Below are positions 37,764 to 50,567 of a stretch of DNA of 64,000 bases, in pieces. The notes below the pieces were generated by a model, which saw nothing but the letters and a program-made list of their open reading frames with translations, had not been told where the DNA came from and did no database searches. The translations under genes were made by a program, and so were the position numbers. Source of the stretch: Opisthorchis felineus (lineage: Eukaryota > Platyhelminthes > Trematoda > Opisthorchiida > Opisthorchiidae). The stretch is from contig SJOL01006418.1 of the NCBI GenBank assembly GCA_004794785.1, positions 630,119 through 694,118 on the forward strand, written 5' to 3'. Positions within the stretch are counted from its first letter, which is position 1. Each line of letters opens with the position of its first letter.

Positions 37764-40700
37764 CTGTTTTCGTGGCCAAAAAAAATTACTTGTGATATCT
37801 TAGACTTTTTAAACGGTGTATCGTTCCATCGAACGCTTTTAATTCCTGTTCTAGTATGAAGCCGTTGGCTAGTTCATTTAGGTTGGTACCATACTGACCA
37901 TAAACAAGATTATGCAAGAGAAGCGCTTTTATGATGACTGTTCTGCTTGATACGACATACGCAAAACCGGGATCGTTCAAGAAATCGGGTGAGCTTTTAC
38001 CTGGCCAAAAACGGCAAATAGTAGTCAGGAGTGGTACGGTTGGTATAAGTTTGGCTTTTCAACAGGGGATGATAGGTGTGGCTCAGTCTCTCTATAAAAT
38101 ATCTCTGTGTGTCAAGCTTCAAATATAAAGTCCAACTTTTACTGTGACAGACAGCAGCTTAATGTTTGTGTTGATGTAAACAGATGTATGCACATTTTCT
38201 TAGAATAAAACGTAGTTGGAAGTTTTTGCACTCGGTACTTGCTTTTTTGATGTATATCCGAATGATAATCGCCTGATAACCGAAACTAAGTTCAAACACT
38301 GGTTCCCCCAGTCGGATGATTTGAAAGTCAGTAGTAACCAGCTAAATTGGGATGCAATAGCCCGCTTTCAAAGAGAATGTTGGAAGCAAGTAGGCGATTG
38401 GGGAAAAAGCTCGATCTCCTTATTAAAAAAACAAGACAATGGATCTTGCACAGTAGTTTTGGAACAAGAATAATATGGGAGAAATCAAGATTCGTTTCCT
38501 GGTGACAACATAAATTTCTAAAACTTGACAAGTGGAAAGGGTCAAATTGGACCAGTAAAATAAATTGAGTACAATACCCAGGAGGAATAAAGAAAGACTG
38601 TTTTGCAATTCCACAACAATATGAAAAACAGGACCAAATCTCCGCATAGTGCTCGCTAATCTGGGTTTACTAAATGCATGAAACAAACGTACCGTCATGC
38701 CCATTTATTGACAGTAATGACCCTTGGGAACACAACGTATCCGGGTAGTTATGCAGTGTGCTAGAAACAGTTCGAAATGCCAAAAATAAACACAACACAG
38801 TTGTCATATTTGTCATGGATATGCAAACGCACTTTATCATGAGACGCCAAATCATGTTTTACGGACGTCCGTTTTAGAGGGTGCACGATATATAATTGAG
38901 GTAGTTACAAGTCTTAAGATACGTACCATTTTAACCCAGGTGGCCGAAAGAACTGATTTTATTTTGCATAATAAACGTCCATTTCCCGTTCATCAGGAAA
39001 TTTTACAGACAAATAAATGGAACAGGAATGTATTTTGTGCCTGGTCCAGTGCTTGCAGGTTTATTCATGCCTAGACCTGATAATTCAACACTGACCAATG
39101 ACATCAGATCCCGAAGGGAGCGTAAAGAAATAAGCTGTTGCACGACAAACTAGGTGTATTGGACTGTACCTCTTTAGGCGTACAGTTAAGCAAAACACCA
39201 GATAGATAAATGGAGTAGAAAAAGCATCTTTAACGTCAGGATGTCAGCGAAAAGTCAGTCACCCAGTAAGGGTTACCGATATGATGAATTCTTCCTGACT
39301 ACACAGTTGCAGTCTTTACTTTCCGATAGCACTAAATTCAGCAAAATGCAGCAACCTACTGCTCGTGGTCTCCTATACAGTATGAATCGCAGGTGTTGGA
39401 ACGATACAATGTTCATTTTCAAGTACCTGACGGCCCGTCGATGAAGATGGTATCAGCCTTACACTTGCCTCTGGATTTGAATTTGTATTTGGGCGTGGTG
39501 GAGCAGATTGATTCACACGCCACTCTATCCCATATGGGGTGTGTTCCGCCTGTCTATGTCAAAGTTGCCCGTCAGTCCCGTCAAAGTAGGTGGCCAAGCA
39601 CCCACATGTAAAGCAGCAAATGAGGCTAGATGTCGCGTACTGAGGTAGCAGAAATTTGACTCCAGAAACCGGAATTCAATACCATTTGCAAATGACTATA
39701 CGTTTCGTAACGTAGTAGATTCGTTTAGCGGCGGAGTTTAAACTTTGCTCCATCAGCCCAATAATATATTCATCTCTGAAGTTCAGATTCAAAAATTTCC
39801 ATTCAGTCTGTTTGTAATATTGATTGTGGAAGGTGAAACTCATTGTTCGAATTAGGGTAAGAGGTTTCCGTTTGGTTGCTGATATTACAAGTTTCATGCC
39901 GTTGCCCTGAACAAAAGCATATATTGTACGGTTTCCTGTAGAGGCACACTTGAGCAACAAACTAGCTTTGTACTGCCGACGCTGACAGCCGGAAGCAACG
40001 CAAAGCCAGGCAAACTACTCTGAGGGTTTAATCCAAGCTGTGCCACCTCCACGTTTCTTTCAAAATGAGGAAAACCGCTAAGGGTGAAGGTCACTGTTCA
40101 CTTAATTCTAAATTGAAAAGGACAGGAGAAAGCTGACATGTCAGGAGCCCAATAAAAAGATGTTATATCTTCGACGGATACCCAAACGCTCTGATGGGAT
40201 TTGGCAGTGAATTTAGCGCTCAGAGGGGTCATTCTTGGCTGACTCAATGATAAGCAGAAGTTAAGGAATTAGGAGACCTTTGGTGCAGTGGAACTGGAAA
40301 GTTTGGTCAGCATAAAGAAAGCCTCCTTTAATTTGTCTTGTTCAAGAGTAATCTGCATCCATGATGCAATCCTTTAGTAGACGAGCAAATATCTTGACTA
40401 ACATCTTCTAACACGTCGACAGCTCGGCAATTCCTGTATCCATTTTTCATCTTTTGAGTTTGGGCAATAACAAGGATTTGCCTCAGTCCAGAGGGAATCA
40501 TTCGACGTGGTGTGTTCAGCACAAGTCCGTGAAATAAACATGAGTACAATTTTCCAGATGTTATCTTCCTCTTTAGATTCCTCGTTCTTTGAATTCTAGA
40601 TCATTTTTTTAAATTTGTTCTGAAAAGTTTTCATGCAAACGATGATGCACCTTGTCCTGTTCTCAATGAGTGATTGAAGGCAAATGGGGCCACATGGCAA

Positions 40701-43700
40701 TGATTTGAATATTTAATTTTATCCATTCAACTGTATGTATGTTATTGCTGGACGATACTCACTACGGTATTTTGTGTTTGAACGGATGGCTTGGCAGAAA
40801 GTGAAACCACTGCTTCCACTTTCCGGAGTGGATAACTTTGGAGAGCCTTGGATTCCTTTAGAGTGCCGGTCCAATGGTCTGTTTTGTGGACGTCCTGGGA
40901 TTCAGCAAAGACTTCTCAGTGAACGTGAGTTGGACTTGAACATACGGTGACAACCTGGTAGCAGGTAAAGCGGTGAGCTTTTCTGAGACTTGGGTTCTAT
41001 GGTTAGGTCACGTTAAATTTCTCTATCTGGTGTAGCTTATGATGCGTGGTAAGCCGGATTTTGAATCACGCATAAAGAAGATTGTAGTGTGAATTGGATT
41101 TATATCCAACGATAAGTTTTATCGTGCGATATTTATTTGACCGCCAAGTCATAAGCGCTTGAAACCGAATTATCAGGCTCCCCCTTGATGGTCGACAACG
41201 TTTATTTTATATCAAATGTTTGCGATAAGCAAAACCAATCAAGTAATTGCCGTCATCGCAACGTAGTCTTGGTCTAACATTCTCAAGAATATAACAACTG
41301 CTGTCAACTGAGAAATATTTTGGCATTTTATCTGCAGATTTTCATGAGAATAATTCAGATGGTTATGTGGTTGACCAATTTTTACAGCCCATTAGAAAAC
41401 ATGTTTTCGAAAAGAACTTCGAACAGAAGAAAAGAGGCTCAGATAAACGGAGGAACATATTTCTTTCACTACTTGTGAGCCATCTTGATGGTGGGGAGTT
41501 ACTCGCCATGTCATCATGCGTTTATTTTGCCCACGAGGCCTTTAAAGGGAAGCAGGTTCCTGGCCGTCCCAGTCAAGCCGCCTAAGCCCATCTAAAACAA
41601 TTCCCACACATAACTGAACACCTTCTGGCCATTATTAAAAAGAATTTAATTTGCGAGTCATTTTCTAATAGGGAAAACATCAATCCATAGTGTAATTACA
41701 ATCCAGAATGACTTTAAACCCTAAATCAGCCCAAACATCCTCCAGTACATGTGAATTTTGCTTAGTTCCACGAAACTGTTAAACAAAAATGACCATCAGT
41801 TAATTTCACTGACCAGTGAAACAGTGTTTCTGTGATATTCCTGTATCTGATATCACAAGATATCCCACAAGCAACAACATTTTCTACCACCCGTGCATGT
41901 TTTTTCACATTTTAGTAAATCACATTATTGCTTTCAACTCGTGTGGCCTTTCGACATAGTTATATAGTAGACGATTCCATGAGATGGGATAGGTCACAGG
42001 TTAAAGTGCTGACTGTGTCATTCCTAGGCACCAAACTCACAGGCAAAATGTTCATAAAATTTGCATATGGATAAGTGAAATCTATGTCTACTTACGCTGA
42101 TCATCGTCTGAAATTTGGCCGCAATTTTCAGGACGAAAGAGGACATGATGCTGGCTATTCCGTCCGTGCTTGGAGTCAGCCACGCAGCTGATTACAGCTA
42201 CATTGTTGGAGTCAGAATTGTTCATATCTCTGCTGAGCAGCTGTTCGGGCCAAATGGTGACATTCAAACCGCGTATGTGAATCTGTGTACAGAGAAGTCA
42301 ATGGAGACGTGTGTAAAATGAACTAATTCCCATATCGGTACACTGTCCTCGCAATAAATGCAGGGGATCGCTGTAACGTTCTGCAAAATTATTCTGCTAT
42401 CAATCTAGCGAGTAAAGCTCGCATAACTCTTGAGTTGTAGTTCGTTACATATGCTGACAAGCTTGTGGTTAAACGGACAAGCGCTTTACAATCTAGAGAG
42501 CAGTTTTTGGCACAAAATGAAGCTTTTTACCAGCAGACTAATGCCAGGATCATATTCGGGAAATATGACTCGTGGCAAAACAAGTGACCAAGACGGTCAC
42601 AATATGAATCAACGCACAAACCAGTTTAACATAGACGATGCGACAGAATATGAATGATCAAAACCAGGACAGTTCGAAAAATGCTTCTTATTCCAGCTAC
42701 TTGAGCACTGCAACATAGATCCATCAATGACAAAGTAGGGCATAAGTAACAAGCATTTACAATGGAATAAAATACACAAGCAGCTAGAAAACCCTAAATG
42801 ACACTCAAGAGCTTTTCCCTTTTCCTTACTTTCATGAACAAAAGATGCAATAACTGAAATTGGTTTACGATTAGGGGATTTCGGTATCTTGAGGTTAGCT
42901 GAACACAGTTTATTCGAAGTTCGTATTCTTGCCCAAACGCACTATTAAGATAAGATGGTTGAAACACATTTTGTTCATGACGTGCTGTTTACAGAGACTT
43001 GATGCATTTGGGGTTAGTTTTGATGTTTAGTTGAATACTCAATCAAAAACTGGCTACTGCGTGAAGCTTCAAAGGACGTTATGACTGTATTCGGTCAGTT
43101 TTAGCTGAGTACAGTGAGAACGACAAGTAGACGAACTATGAGTACAATTATTAATATGTTTCACCTCGAGAACTGTTTGACGGTAGGAACCTGAACACTT
43201 TAGACCTTTCCATTAACAATGAACATTTTTTATGCAGCTTCTATTTTGCGTTTTCTCTGACGGTTTATTGCGGCCAGGAAACTTTATGCCAAGATCAGTT
43301 ATACTGTTTTGTATTATTTCAATTTGTTTTGGAATTGATTTGGATATCTAAATCATATGTGGAGAGAGAAAAGTGGACCTGTATTGCTGTCCAGGTTCTG
43401 TATCCAGTTTTCCAGGTAGATTAACGGCATTGCGTATTATCCCACCGGTACTTATGAAATATTTTTCTGAATAATTTGTCTGAATGATGTTTGAGAACCA
43501 CCAACCAAGTCAGTGGTTTCCTCCTCAGTTAGTATTAGTTCGCACCGTGCCCTTCCCAAATGGACCTCAGAGATACAGCTTTTTATAATGTGGTTTTTCA
43601 TCTTGATGTCAGTTGTAACAGGTCGCAGTCTTGATATCCGCAATGTGTGGGAGGATAAACTAATCAAGTTGGAAAGGAATGCAAGATTAGGGTAGAGGCC

Positions 43701-44760
43701 TCGACTAATTCATTATTGAAAAAGTGCTCCAATCTGCACGCATCTATACAAGTGTTTTTGTTCTACGTTTTTTTGCACGATTATAGAAGCCATCTTGATT
43801 TCACTCCCGTATTCAGTCAAATTATTTAAGTGATCCACGACTGATAAGGAATTTTTCTTAGAAAGAATGAAAAAAAGGATTTGCGTTCCATTCGTACATT
43901 GACAACAGTTCACAATTTATTTAGAGAAGCAAACCATTCTATTGATCAGAGTTGCATTAGCGCATCACGATAACTGCTGAAATTTTTAACTTTGTTCACA
44001 AAGAAATGTGCTGGGTTTAGCTATAACACACCTCCCCCAGAAAGACTTTTTTGTGCCTTGATAAAGGTCTAAGTATTTTAGGGCGTTTAAAGAACTTTAT
44101 GCACCTGAAGATATCTTGATTCATATCTAAACTGTGAATTTCCATAGAACATTTCAATATGAAAATATCTGAAATATATAGCGGTTCAATCCAAAATAAT
44201 CAAAAAACAATTTGATAACACACAATTAATTTGAATTTATGGCTTATCGCTTCTTCGTGTTGGTCTTTTTGTGTGCTTATTGTTAGAAATATAATCAAGT
44301 GAACTAATCGTCATTATCATCATCAACATCAGCTGTGAAAACCACGTACTTGTCCTACATTGATCCTAGCTGCCATAGTTTCATCCAGTAATGATTCGGG
44401 TAGGTGGGGTTGATAGATCCGCATTAGAGGTGGTAGCTGATATGATTGATTGACTGTGCTAGCGCTTACCGCGCCTTGAGGAGCATTCAGCATTGTTTGT
44501 CCTTTCTTCGGCTGTTGATCTTTACACGCGTGTTTCCATATCAAAACCCTTATATACGTTGGGATTCATCTTATCTGACTGGAACTGTTGGTGGTCTGAC
44601 TTCGAAAGAGACAGTTCTCTCTTTTGCCACATATTCTCCTGTAACACTTTCACATTCATCGCTTGCATTTACTTTTTATGTCTGTGAACATGCTCTTCAA
44701 AAATAAACGATAAATACAGGGTTGTCAGTGGACTTTTCATTGGGGAGATTGGGAGAGGAG

Positions 44761-44945
44761 CTATACTTTGGAGGCAATAGCTTGGATGCATGAGCGCCAC
44801 TGAGGGTGTGACTGGGCCATGTCTGAAACTTTCTCTAACCATTGATGTGTCCCTTCTCGGGGTCCCCACCTAGGGGGACGGCAATGACTATCGCAGCTGA
44901 GTTTGCTGGTAATACCTTTCATAATTTGCTGCCAAGTAAACTAAT
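44761..44945 (-). pseudogene. C-terminal end of a non-LTR retrotransposon ORF
   Basis: A frame of about 60 codons ends at TAG (44761-44763) and reads TWQQIMKGITSKLS, then PPRWGPREGTHQWLEKVSDM, AQSHPQWRSCIQAIASKV. The R-x-GWGPR-x...QWL-x...DMA-x...QWRSC pattern is, from memory, the C-terminal tail of a group of fluke LINE polyproteins. An in-frame stop lies just upstream, and no reverse transcriptase motif precedes it, so this is a 5'-truncated or decayed insertion, as is usual for non-LTR elements. Exact clade (RTE, CR1 or other) not determined. Confidence 0.55.
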
Positions 44946-46382
44946 CGTTAGCTGTAAAGTCTTGAAAAGTTTCCATTGTCTAATGAACGTGGTCGGTGGT
45001 TCGAAGCATTTTACCTGGTTGTTGCACAGACAAATTTGAACGAAGATGCCAGCTCTGGTAAGAGGAAATAAGAAAGTTTTTCGGTTTCTCATTTTACAGT
45101 GCAACAAATAATCACCACAAGGTGGCCTCATGTAGTGAATAGCAACCAAACAGAAATAAGGGGGTGTAGATGTGAAAAAGACTTATTTCTCAGAGATGGA
45201 ATGTTTTGAAGAAGTAATGGGCAGTCAAGCAGACAAGTGACCAAGCCAGAAGCCTTATACCAGGGTCTAGTGGTCGAACGCGTCAGTTAACCTTCCGAAA
45301 AGCACTGAACTTAGAATGATAATGGACATTCTTTGAAATGACTGAGGAGGAGAAACTTCTTTCCTCTTTCGTGTTTCTGACACAGCGGCATAGAAATTAC
45401 CAGGACAAGAACCAAAAAGTAATTCCAAGACGAGTGTGAAAACTCAGGGGACCCGAAATAAAGGGTATTCTTTTTCAGTCTCCCATTTTTAAACGATTTT
45501 TAACCTAACAAGTAACATACTGCCCAGGAACTGCACTTTGTTAGTGCATCAACTATAGAAGTACCTATGAGTTAAAGTTTTCTTGGTTTCTTTTGAATCG
45601 GTGATAGGATGCGATGTCTAAAACCCCGTGACACTAAAACATAGACGGGATAATTCCGTATTATAGATTGTCCGTTGAACTACTGAAAATCTTATGGACC
45701 AAGGATCATGCATAATCCAGGTTCGCTGGCATTTGAATAAAACAGTATATGGAAGTGACATCCAACACATAAATCACCTTGTACTTCGCTCGCATGTGTT
45801 TATCGCGGCGCCGCCCAGATTACCGGACGAATCCGCATCCTATGTTTGTGAGGTCGTCCGGTTTTATTTCTGTTATAACTGGCATAGGTATGCTAATCAT
45901 CACCCCTGGTATAATGTGTAATAAATCAAAATCAATTTCAACTGGAAAATATTGTAAGAGAAAACTAAGCTGTCATATAACACACAATCGGTTGTTCCGA
46001 TTTTCACAGTAGGAGAATGCTTTTATGAAATTGTTACTCTCTGATATAATTCTCACGTGTAATCACATAATCTACGGCAGTCTACATTACACAAAATATG
46101 TAAAACACTACAAAGGGGAAGAGAATAGAGAGGTAAAAAAGCTTCTTAAATCTTTGCATTCTATTCACAGAGTGAGACCGATACTCGATTCACTGACGGA
46201 CAGGCGTTTTGGCTGAATCTTCCAACCCTCTACGGAAAGGAAGAGCCAAATTAAATTTTAAACCCCTTAGATCGGGTCCTACTACGACCCACAAAGTCGC
46301 TGCGCACGCTGGCTCCTGCATTAACTATTCTTGGTTCAAAATTCAAATCTTGTCAGCTTGTCTGCATTAGTAGCGATTGGTT

Positions 46383-46436
46383 GAAAAAGCTAAGACTTCA
46401 CTCCAATCGTCCGAATTCTAAGCAAATTTTGACGTA
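46383..46436 (+). repeat. Short dispersed repeat, copy 1
   Basis: GAAAAAGCTAAGACTTCAC and GACGTA lie in the same order and nearly the same spacing as at 53906-53954. The family is unknown. Confidence 0.4.
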
Positions 46437-48926
46437 CGAGTTATTCCAAGATAACCATTTCCTTCGGAGTTACCTGAGATCTTGGGATTTTCCGGTTAAA
46501 ATACAGGTTAATCACTTTTGGATTCACTGGTCTTGCATTTTATTCGTAATCGTGGATGAGGACGGCTTCGGGTGATGTCTGCAGGTTCTAATGGTGATAT
46601 TGGTAGGAGAACAAACAAAAAAGGGGATACAATGTAAAACTGGCCGAAACCACCTACACCTAGCATAGTTTCCAGCAACAAAACAATATTCAGTGTTATC
46701 ACAGTAGATCCAACTGACGCCAATTTTAGTGACACTCCTAGATAATTCTATCAATCAATGGCTTACCTTATCGCAAAACATGTGTACACAAAATGGGACA
46801 AAAATAAGCTGGAAATGATAACTCCCATTTGACCAAGAAAACAACGCAAACATTTTTTCAAGCGTGGATTTGTGTAACTACATACTCAGTTGCACAGCAG
46901 TCCTACTGATAAATACGGTTGACAGCACTTGAAAAGAATTCTTCATGGAATGAAGTTACGGAAGGTGACTTTATTGATTTGAACGTGTTACGCAATTTTC
47001 TTCAACAAACCGCAGTGGATCAGTGCATAAAGCCTCGAACTAATCTTAAATTAATGAACTAAACCATATTGTTAGCGAGTTGGTGTGTTTTGGCTGTATT
47101 AAGCCCCTTCAGTGGTCTTACATGGACTCGTTTCAAATCTGTAGTCAATTCAGCGTGTCTGTCTCCAGGGCACCAGTTCACTAAATCCCTCAAGTGTAGA
47201 TGTCCCGCTTCATGTAGTTAAAGGAAAAACTAAAGTGCTGCTTAATTCAATTGTACTGTGGTACCACGGGAACAGAAGCTTTTCTGACGGAAGAAACCGA
47301 CGCATTGCCCTTGAGGCAGCAACTACGTTTTTGGCTAGTTACTTGACAATCAGTCCTCACGCTTGGCCATAATCGTAACCTTGCATGTAACCCCGACCAT
47401 ACAAAAAGCAGGATAAGTCCTGGGAGATTATCCGAAGACCAAAGTCCGTCCGAAGACGAAACAACAAGTGTGTGGACAACATATTTTTATCGAATGATGC
47501 GGAACTAGCAAGGAAATGGTATCTAAGTGAATGAGAAAGCGAAACCATTGTACATCATCCCGTAAAACTCTTGTGGCATGCCAAGAAATGCAAAAGAAAA
47601 ACTCCTGTAAAACGCATTTTGAAATCTGAATTGTATTTGAAAATTGTCATCATGGAACGCTTGTCACTCGCCCGAACAAAAGCCCTTTTTTGCCAGTTTC
47701 CTATTGCTTTTTGGTGGCAGGTTATTTGGGCTTGGGATGATCTCGTGGAATAATAAAATAAGTATTGAAGAATAGATTTTGACTTTCAAGGGCGATGCAG
47801 ATCACATTTAATTCTAAAGACAAATTGTGGAGGTCATTGATACCCATTGAGGAATTCTCACATTAAACTCTCCAAAAGGGTTCCAGCGCTGCCGGTCAGG
47901 GAAAAACACGTTCAGTGAGTAACTGAAATACGAAGTTCTTAGGTTAAACCTAAGAGTTTGTATCAGTGCGTTACGGATAACACATGCACACCGGACGAAA
48001 GTCATATCAAAGCAAGGCGTTCACATAGGACGATAGAAATAATACGACCAGTTAGAGGTCTCTTCATTTATCATCTCAGAAAGGCCTTTGTGACTACTTC
48101 TTTGTTGTACTTACCAGAACTAAGGGTATACTTTTGTGTTGTAGAGGCTTCATTGTTAAACTGGCAGTTCTTCGTATGATGTTATTTGCTGATAAGTCAA
48201 ATGGGAATATGTCACTCATCTCTATTATTCATATACCTAAATGCCAAGTTTCTGGAGGCGTAAAACAAGTTGTTTGCTTCAAAAAACCGGCGAGCATGGG
48301 ACAAAAAGAAAAGCTGTTTGGCACCTAATAAAACCCATTTCCTTCACTACATCACACGACACACTCAGTGAAATAGAAATAGAAAACCTAAATTAGGTTT
48401 TGACACAAACGTTCATTAAAACACGACCACCAATGCAGGAGCCGCTTGTTAGTTCGTCCTCATTCGCAGTAATTATCCTCACAACTTTTCAAGGTAAATG
48501 ATATGGCTGCAAACTAGCGTGGCTGGTCGATGTTTATGTGAGCTCGATAAAACGAAAATAAAAACAAATATATAGTAGGTCTTGCTGTCTGTTACCTGAC
48601 GACAAACAGCGATAACCCGTTCGAATGTTAACACTTACATCACATTATATAAGTATCTAATACTTTCACTTACCACTTTTTCTACTATTCATGCAGTTCC
48701 ATACGGAGTTACCTACTCTCAACCCATAAAAGTATATTAACCTTTCGAAGTTTAATTACATTAATTTCAACCTAACTCTTCAGGGGGGGGCTCTAGCTAC
48801 ATAGAACGTTTTTCCCGGAAGCGCTGGACTTGATCGTGCACACATCCTTAATGGGGAAAGCCCCATAAACACTCAAGAGCAAAATACACTCATTTGCAAA
48901 CAAATTTGGTTTTGCGAGAGACTCAC

Positions 48927-48978
48927 CTGGAACCCAACTGAATAACTCGTTTGTGATGTTTCCAGGCCACTGAATATG
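48927..48978 (-). CDS. Possible upstream ectodomain exon with a glycosylation sequon
   Basis: A 52-nt candidate (17 codons + 1 nt) with acceptor GTCCTGGTGCAG and a perfect donor CCAG|GTGAGT. It encodes HIQWPGNITNELFSWVP, with a sequon (NIT). Its W-P...W-V pattern recalls the QWPDDDPGNP...GWFV stretch of exon 23844-24119, so the two may be related modules. It lies immediately beside the hammerhead-bearing inverted repeat at 49037-49231. Assignment to the receptor gene is speculative. Confidence 0.33.
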
Positions 48979-49036
48979 CTGCACCAGGACGTCTCATGTT
49001 TCAGTTGCTACGATATTCGAGATATCGCGATACATG

Positions 49037-49231
49037 TATATTCGTAATGCACTACTCATAAGGTTGCTGAACATTCTTCGACAGCCCACGACCGGTTTCG
49101 CCCTTCTTGGGGCCCGAGTTTCTACTTGAAACTCGAAGAGTGCGCCTACCTGATGAGCCCCAAGAAGGGCGAAACCGGTCGTGGGCTGTCGAAGACTTCT
49201 CAACAACCTTATGAGTAGTGCACTACGTATA
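49037..49231. mobile_element. Inverted-repeat element with hammerhead ribozyme, Penelope-like terminal repeat suspected
   Basis: Two arms, 49037-49113 and 49157-49231, are inverted copies about 75 bp long and roughly 90% identical by eye. They are separated by a 43-nt loop that itself contains an 8-bp hairpin (CGAGTTTC / GAAACTCG). The right arm plus part of the loop forms a complete hammerhead ribozyme on the plus strand. The left arm carries the same 3' half on the minus strand but lacks the CTGATGA part. Minimal hammerheads with short stem III are known in terminal repeats of Penelope-like retroelements and in the schistosome SM-alpha repeats, and Penelope elements often have inverted, truncated end copies. 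No RT or GIY-YIG coding was found here, so the family is an inference from structure. Confidence 0.65.
49142..49188 (+). ncRNA. Type I hammerhead ribozyme
   Basis: All core nucleotides of a hammerhead are present in order. CUGAUGA is at 49050-49056 plus 100 (that is, 49150-49156). Stem II is GCCC (49157-49160) with GGGC (49167-49170), closing the loop CAAGAA. GAA is at 49171-49173, and the A at 49174 pairs with the U at 49179. The GUC cleavage triplet is 49178-49180. Stem I is formed by GCCUAC (49144-49149) with GUGGGC (49181-49186), six pairs including one U-G. Predicted self-cleavage is between 49180 and 49181. Stem III is minimal: ACCGGU is a palindrome that leaves a two-base loop in the monomer but pairs fully between two copies, the dimeric design known for short-stem-III hammerheads. 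The role is probably processing of the retroelement RNA. Confidence 0.85.
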
Positions 49232-50084
49232 CTCAAGAGCAACTTTGGCAGGCTTTGATTCTCTTGCATAAGTTAAACATCACAAAGCGAAAATTAATAT
49301 GATTTGAAATTGAACGTACTATCAGAAAAAGCAACCCTCGTTATCCAAACTTCGAATAAAAAGCCAGTGTATCGTGTGTCCGGTTCATGATTTTTTTCGG
49401 CAAACGGGCATTTTTTGCGCCACATCCTCAAAGGATAATGCACATTTTGAAAATCGTAAACGCAAGAACAAAGATAAATTTGCCGCCTGTCTCGACCAGC
49501 TTGCTTTTGGGTTGGATGATTTATTAAGAGAATTGCAAATCGTTTTCTGACGATAACGTCAGTAAATGTGTTTCCTCAGACTGGACATTCTAAAAAGTTA
49601 TTGGACGAATCGAAACGCACTGCTGTGGTTGGCCCTGAAAAAAACATTTTTTCAAACTTCCAGATGGTGTCGCGAACAACAGTACCGTCGGTCTCAACTA
49701 AAAACTGAAGTATTTAAAACAACCGGGCTTCCCTGGTTCTGTTCTAAAAGGCAACAGGAAATTTCCCATAAACAAAAGTCAATATTTTGCTAATTACGGC
49801 CCGCTCAGACAGACCGTAGAACAACTATAACATCAGCTCAATGAGTCGTAATACTGAGCGTGCACAGGTAGAGAAACAAACTAAATAGCAGCAAGTGCGT
49901 TGTAGAATAACCTCAGTAAAGTGCCATACCACTACTGCTACTGCCATACTCGTGTAACGGTGGGTACTACTGATGACGCATGCGAGTAGTATGTGTGTTC
50001 TCGTAACTCTACAGCGAAGGGTTTCCTCCTTACACTCGTATCACGAGATTGGCGTGCTTGAATAAGAGGGGGCGTCATTAGAAG

Positions 50085-50378
50085 TGTTATATCTGACTGC
50101 TGTTCCCGCTCCAGGGCCTAGTGCCGCGGAAAGACCCACTGATAAGGAACATAACAGGTTTATTGCGAACAAGCGAGTGTCTGCGAGTGCGGCACTTACA
50201 AGGAACCTCACGCTACCTGAAGTTAACTTTCATCGATCCAGACTGTTGCTGAATTGATTGAATGCTTGACTGGCCTGGATGCTTTCCGGCTTTCCTATTG
50301 AGATTTTGGTGAAGCTTTAGGGTCTCAGTAGGTTCTGGGCGTTCTGGATTGCTCTTCGGGAATCTGACCTTCCTGATA
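50085..50378 (-). repeat. 3' LTR of the gypsy element
   Basis: The second LTR copy, with the same AATAAA signal (complement at 50159-50164). Its internal boundary is damaged: the copy begins TATCAG directly after the G run instead of TGTTATCAG. Differences from the other LTR are mostly transitions. Confidence 0.9.
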
Positions 50379-50390
50379 CCCCCCATTTTG
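50379..50390 (-). other. Polypurine tract
   Basis: AAAATGGGGGG lies immediately before the 3' LTR in element orientation, the position and composition of the plus-strand primer tract of an LTR retrotransposon. Confidence 0.6.
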
Positions 50391-50567
50391 GCTGTTCAAC
50401 GTGAGATTGTCGGCGCAGGTCAAGTAGAAAAGGTTCCACTAGTCGTCTGGCGTGACCAGTAATGGGTCGCGGTTGCAGTAATGGATCCGTCTTGGACGGT
50501 ACATGTGAAGCGGTGGCTATTGGTGCTGGTCTTGGGCAATCAAAGGCTTCCAGCAACAGGTTGAGGT

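Larger units (their letters stand above)
37764..48926. other. Long stretch with a non-LTR retrotransposon tail
   Basis: About 11 kb with no convincing exon. The only firm content is the retrotransposon C-terminus at 44761-44945 and a repeat copy at 46383-46436. Plus-strand frames at 38216-38473, 41340-41585, 42115-42321 and 45694-45921 look somewhat protein-like and some follow decent acceptors. None has a partner exon or a domain I can recognise. Confidence 0.35.

Noticed and set aside
45694..45921. Plus-strand frame with a vague BAH-domain look (YVCEVVRFY) ending at a GTATGC donor
   Set aside because: No acceptor or partner exon, and the similarity is too weak to name a domain.
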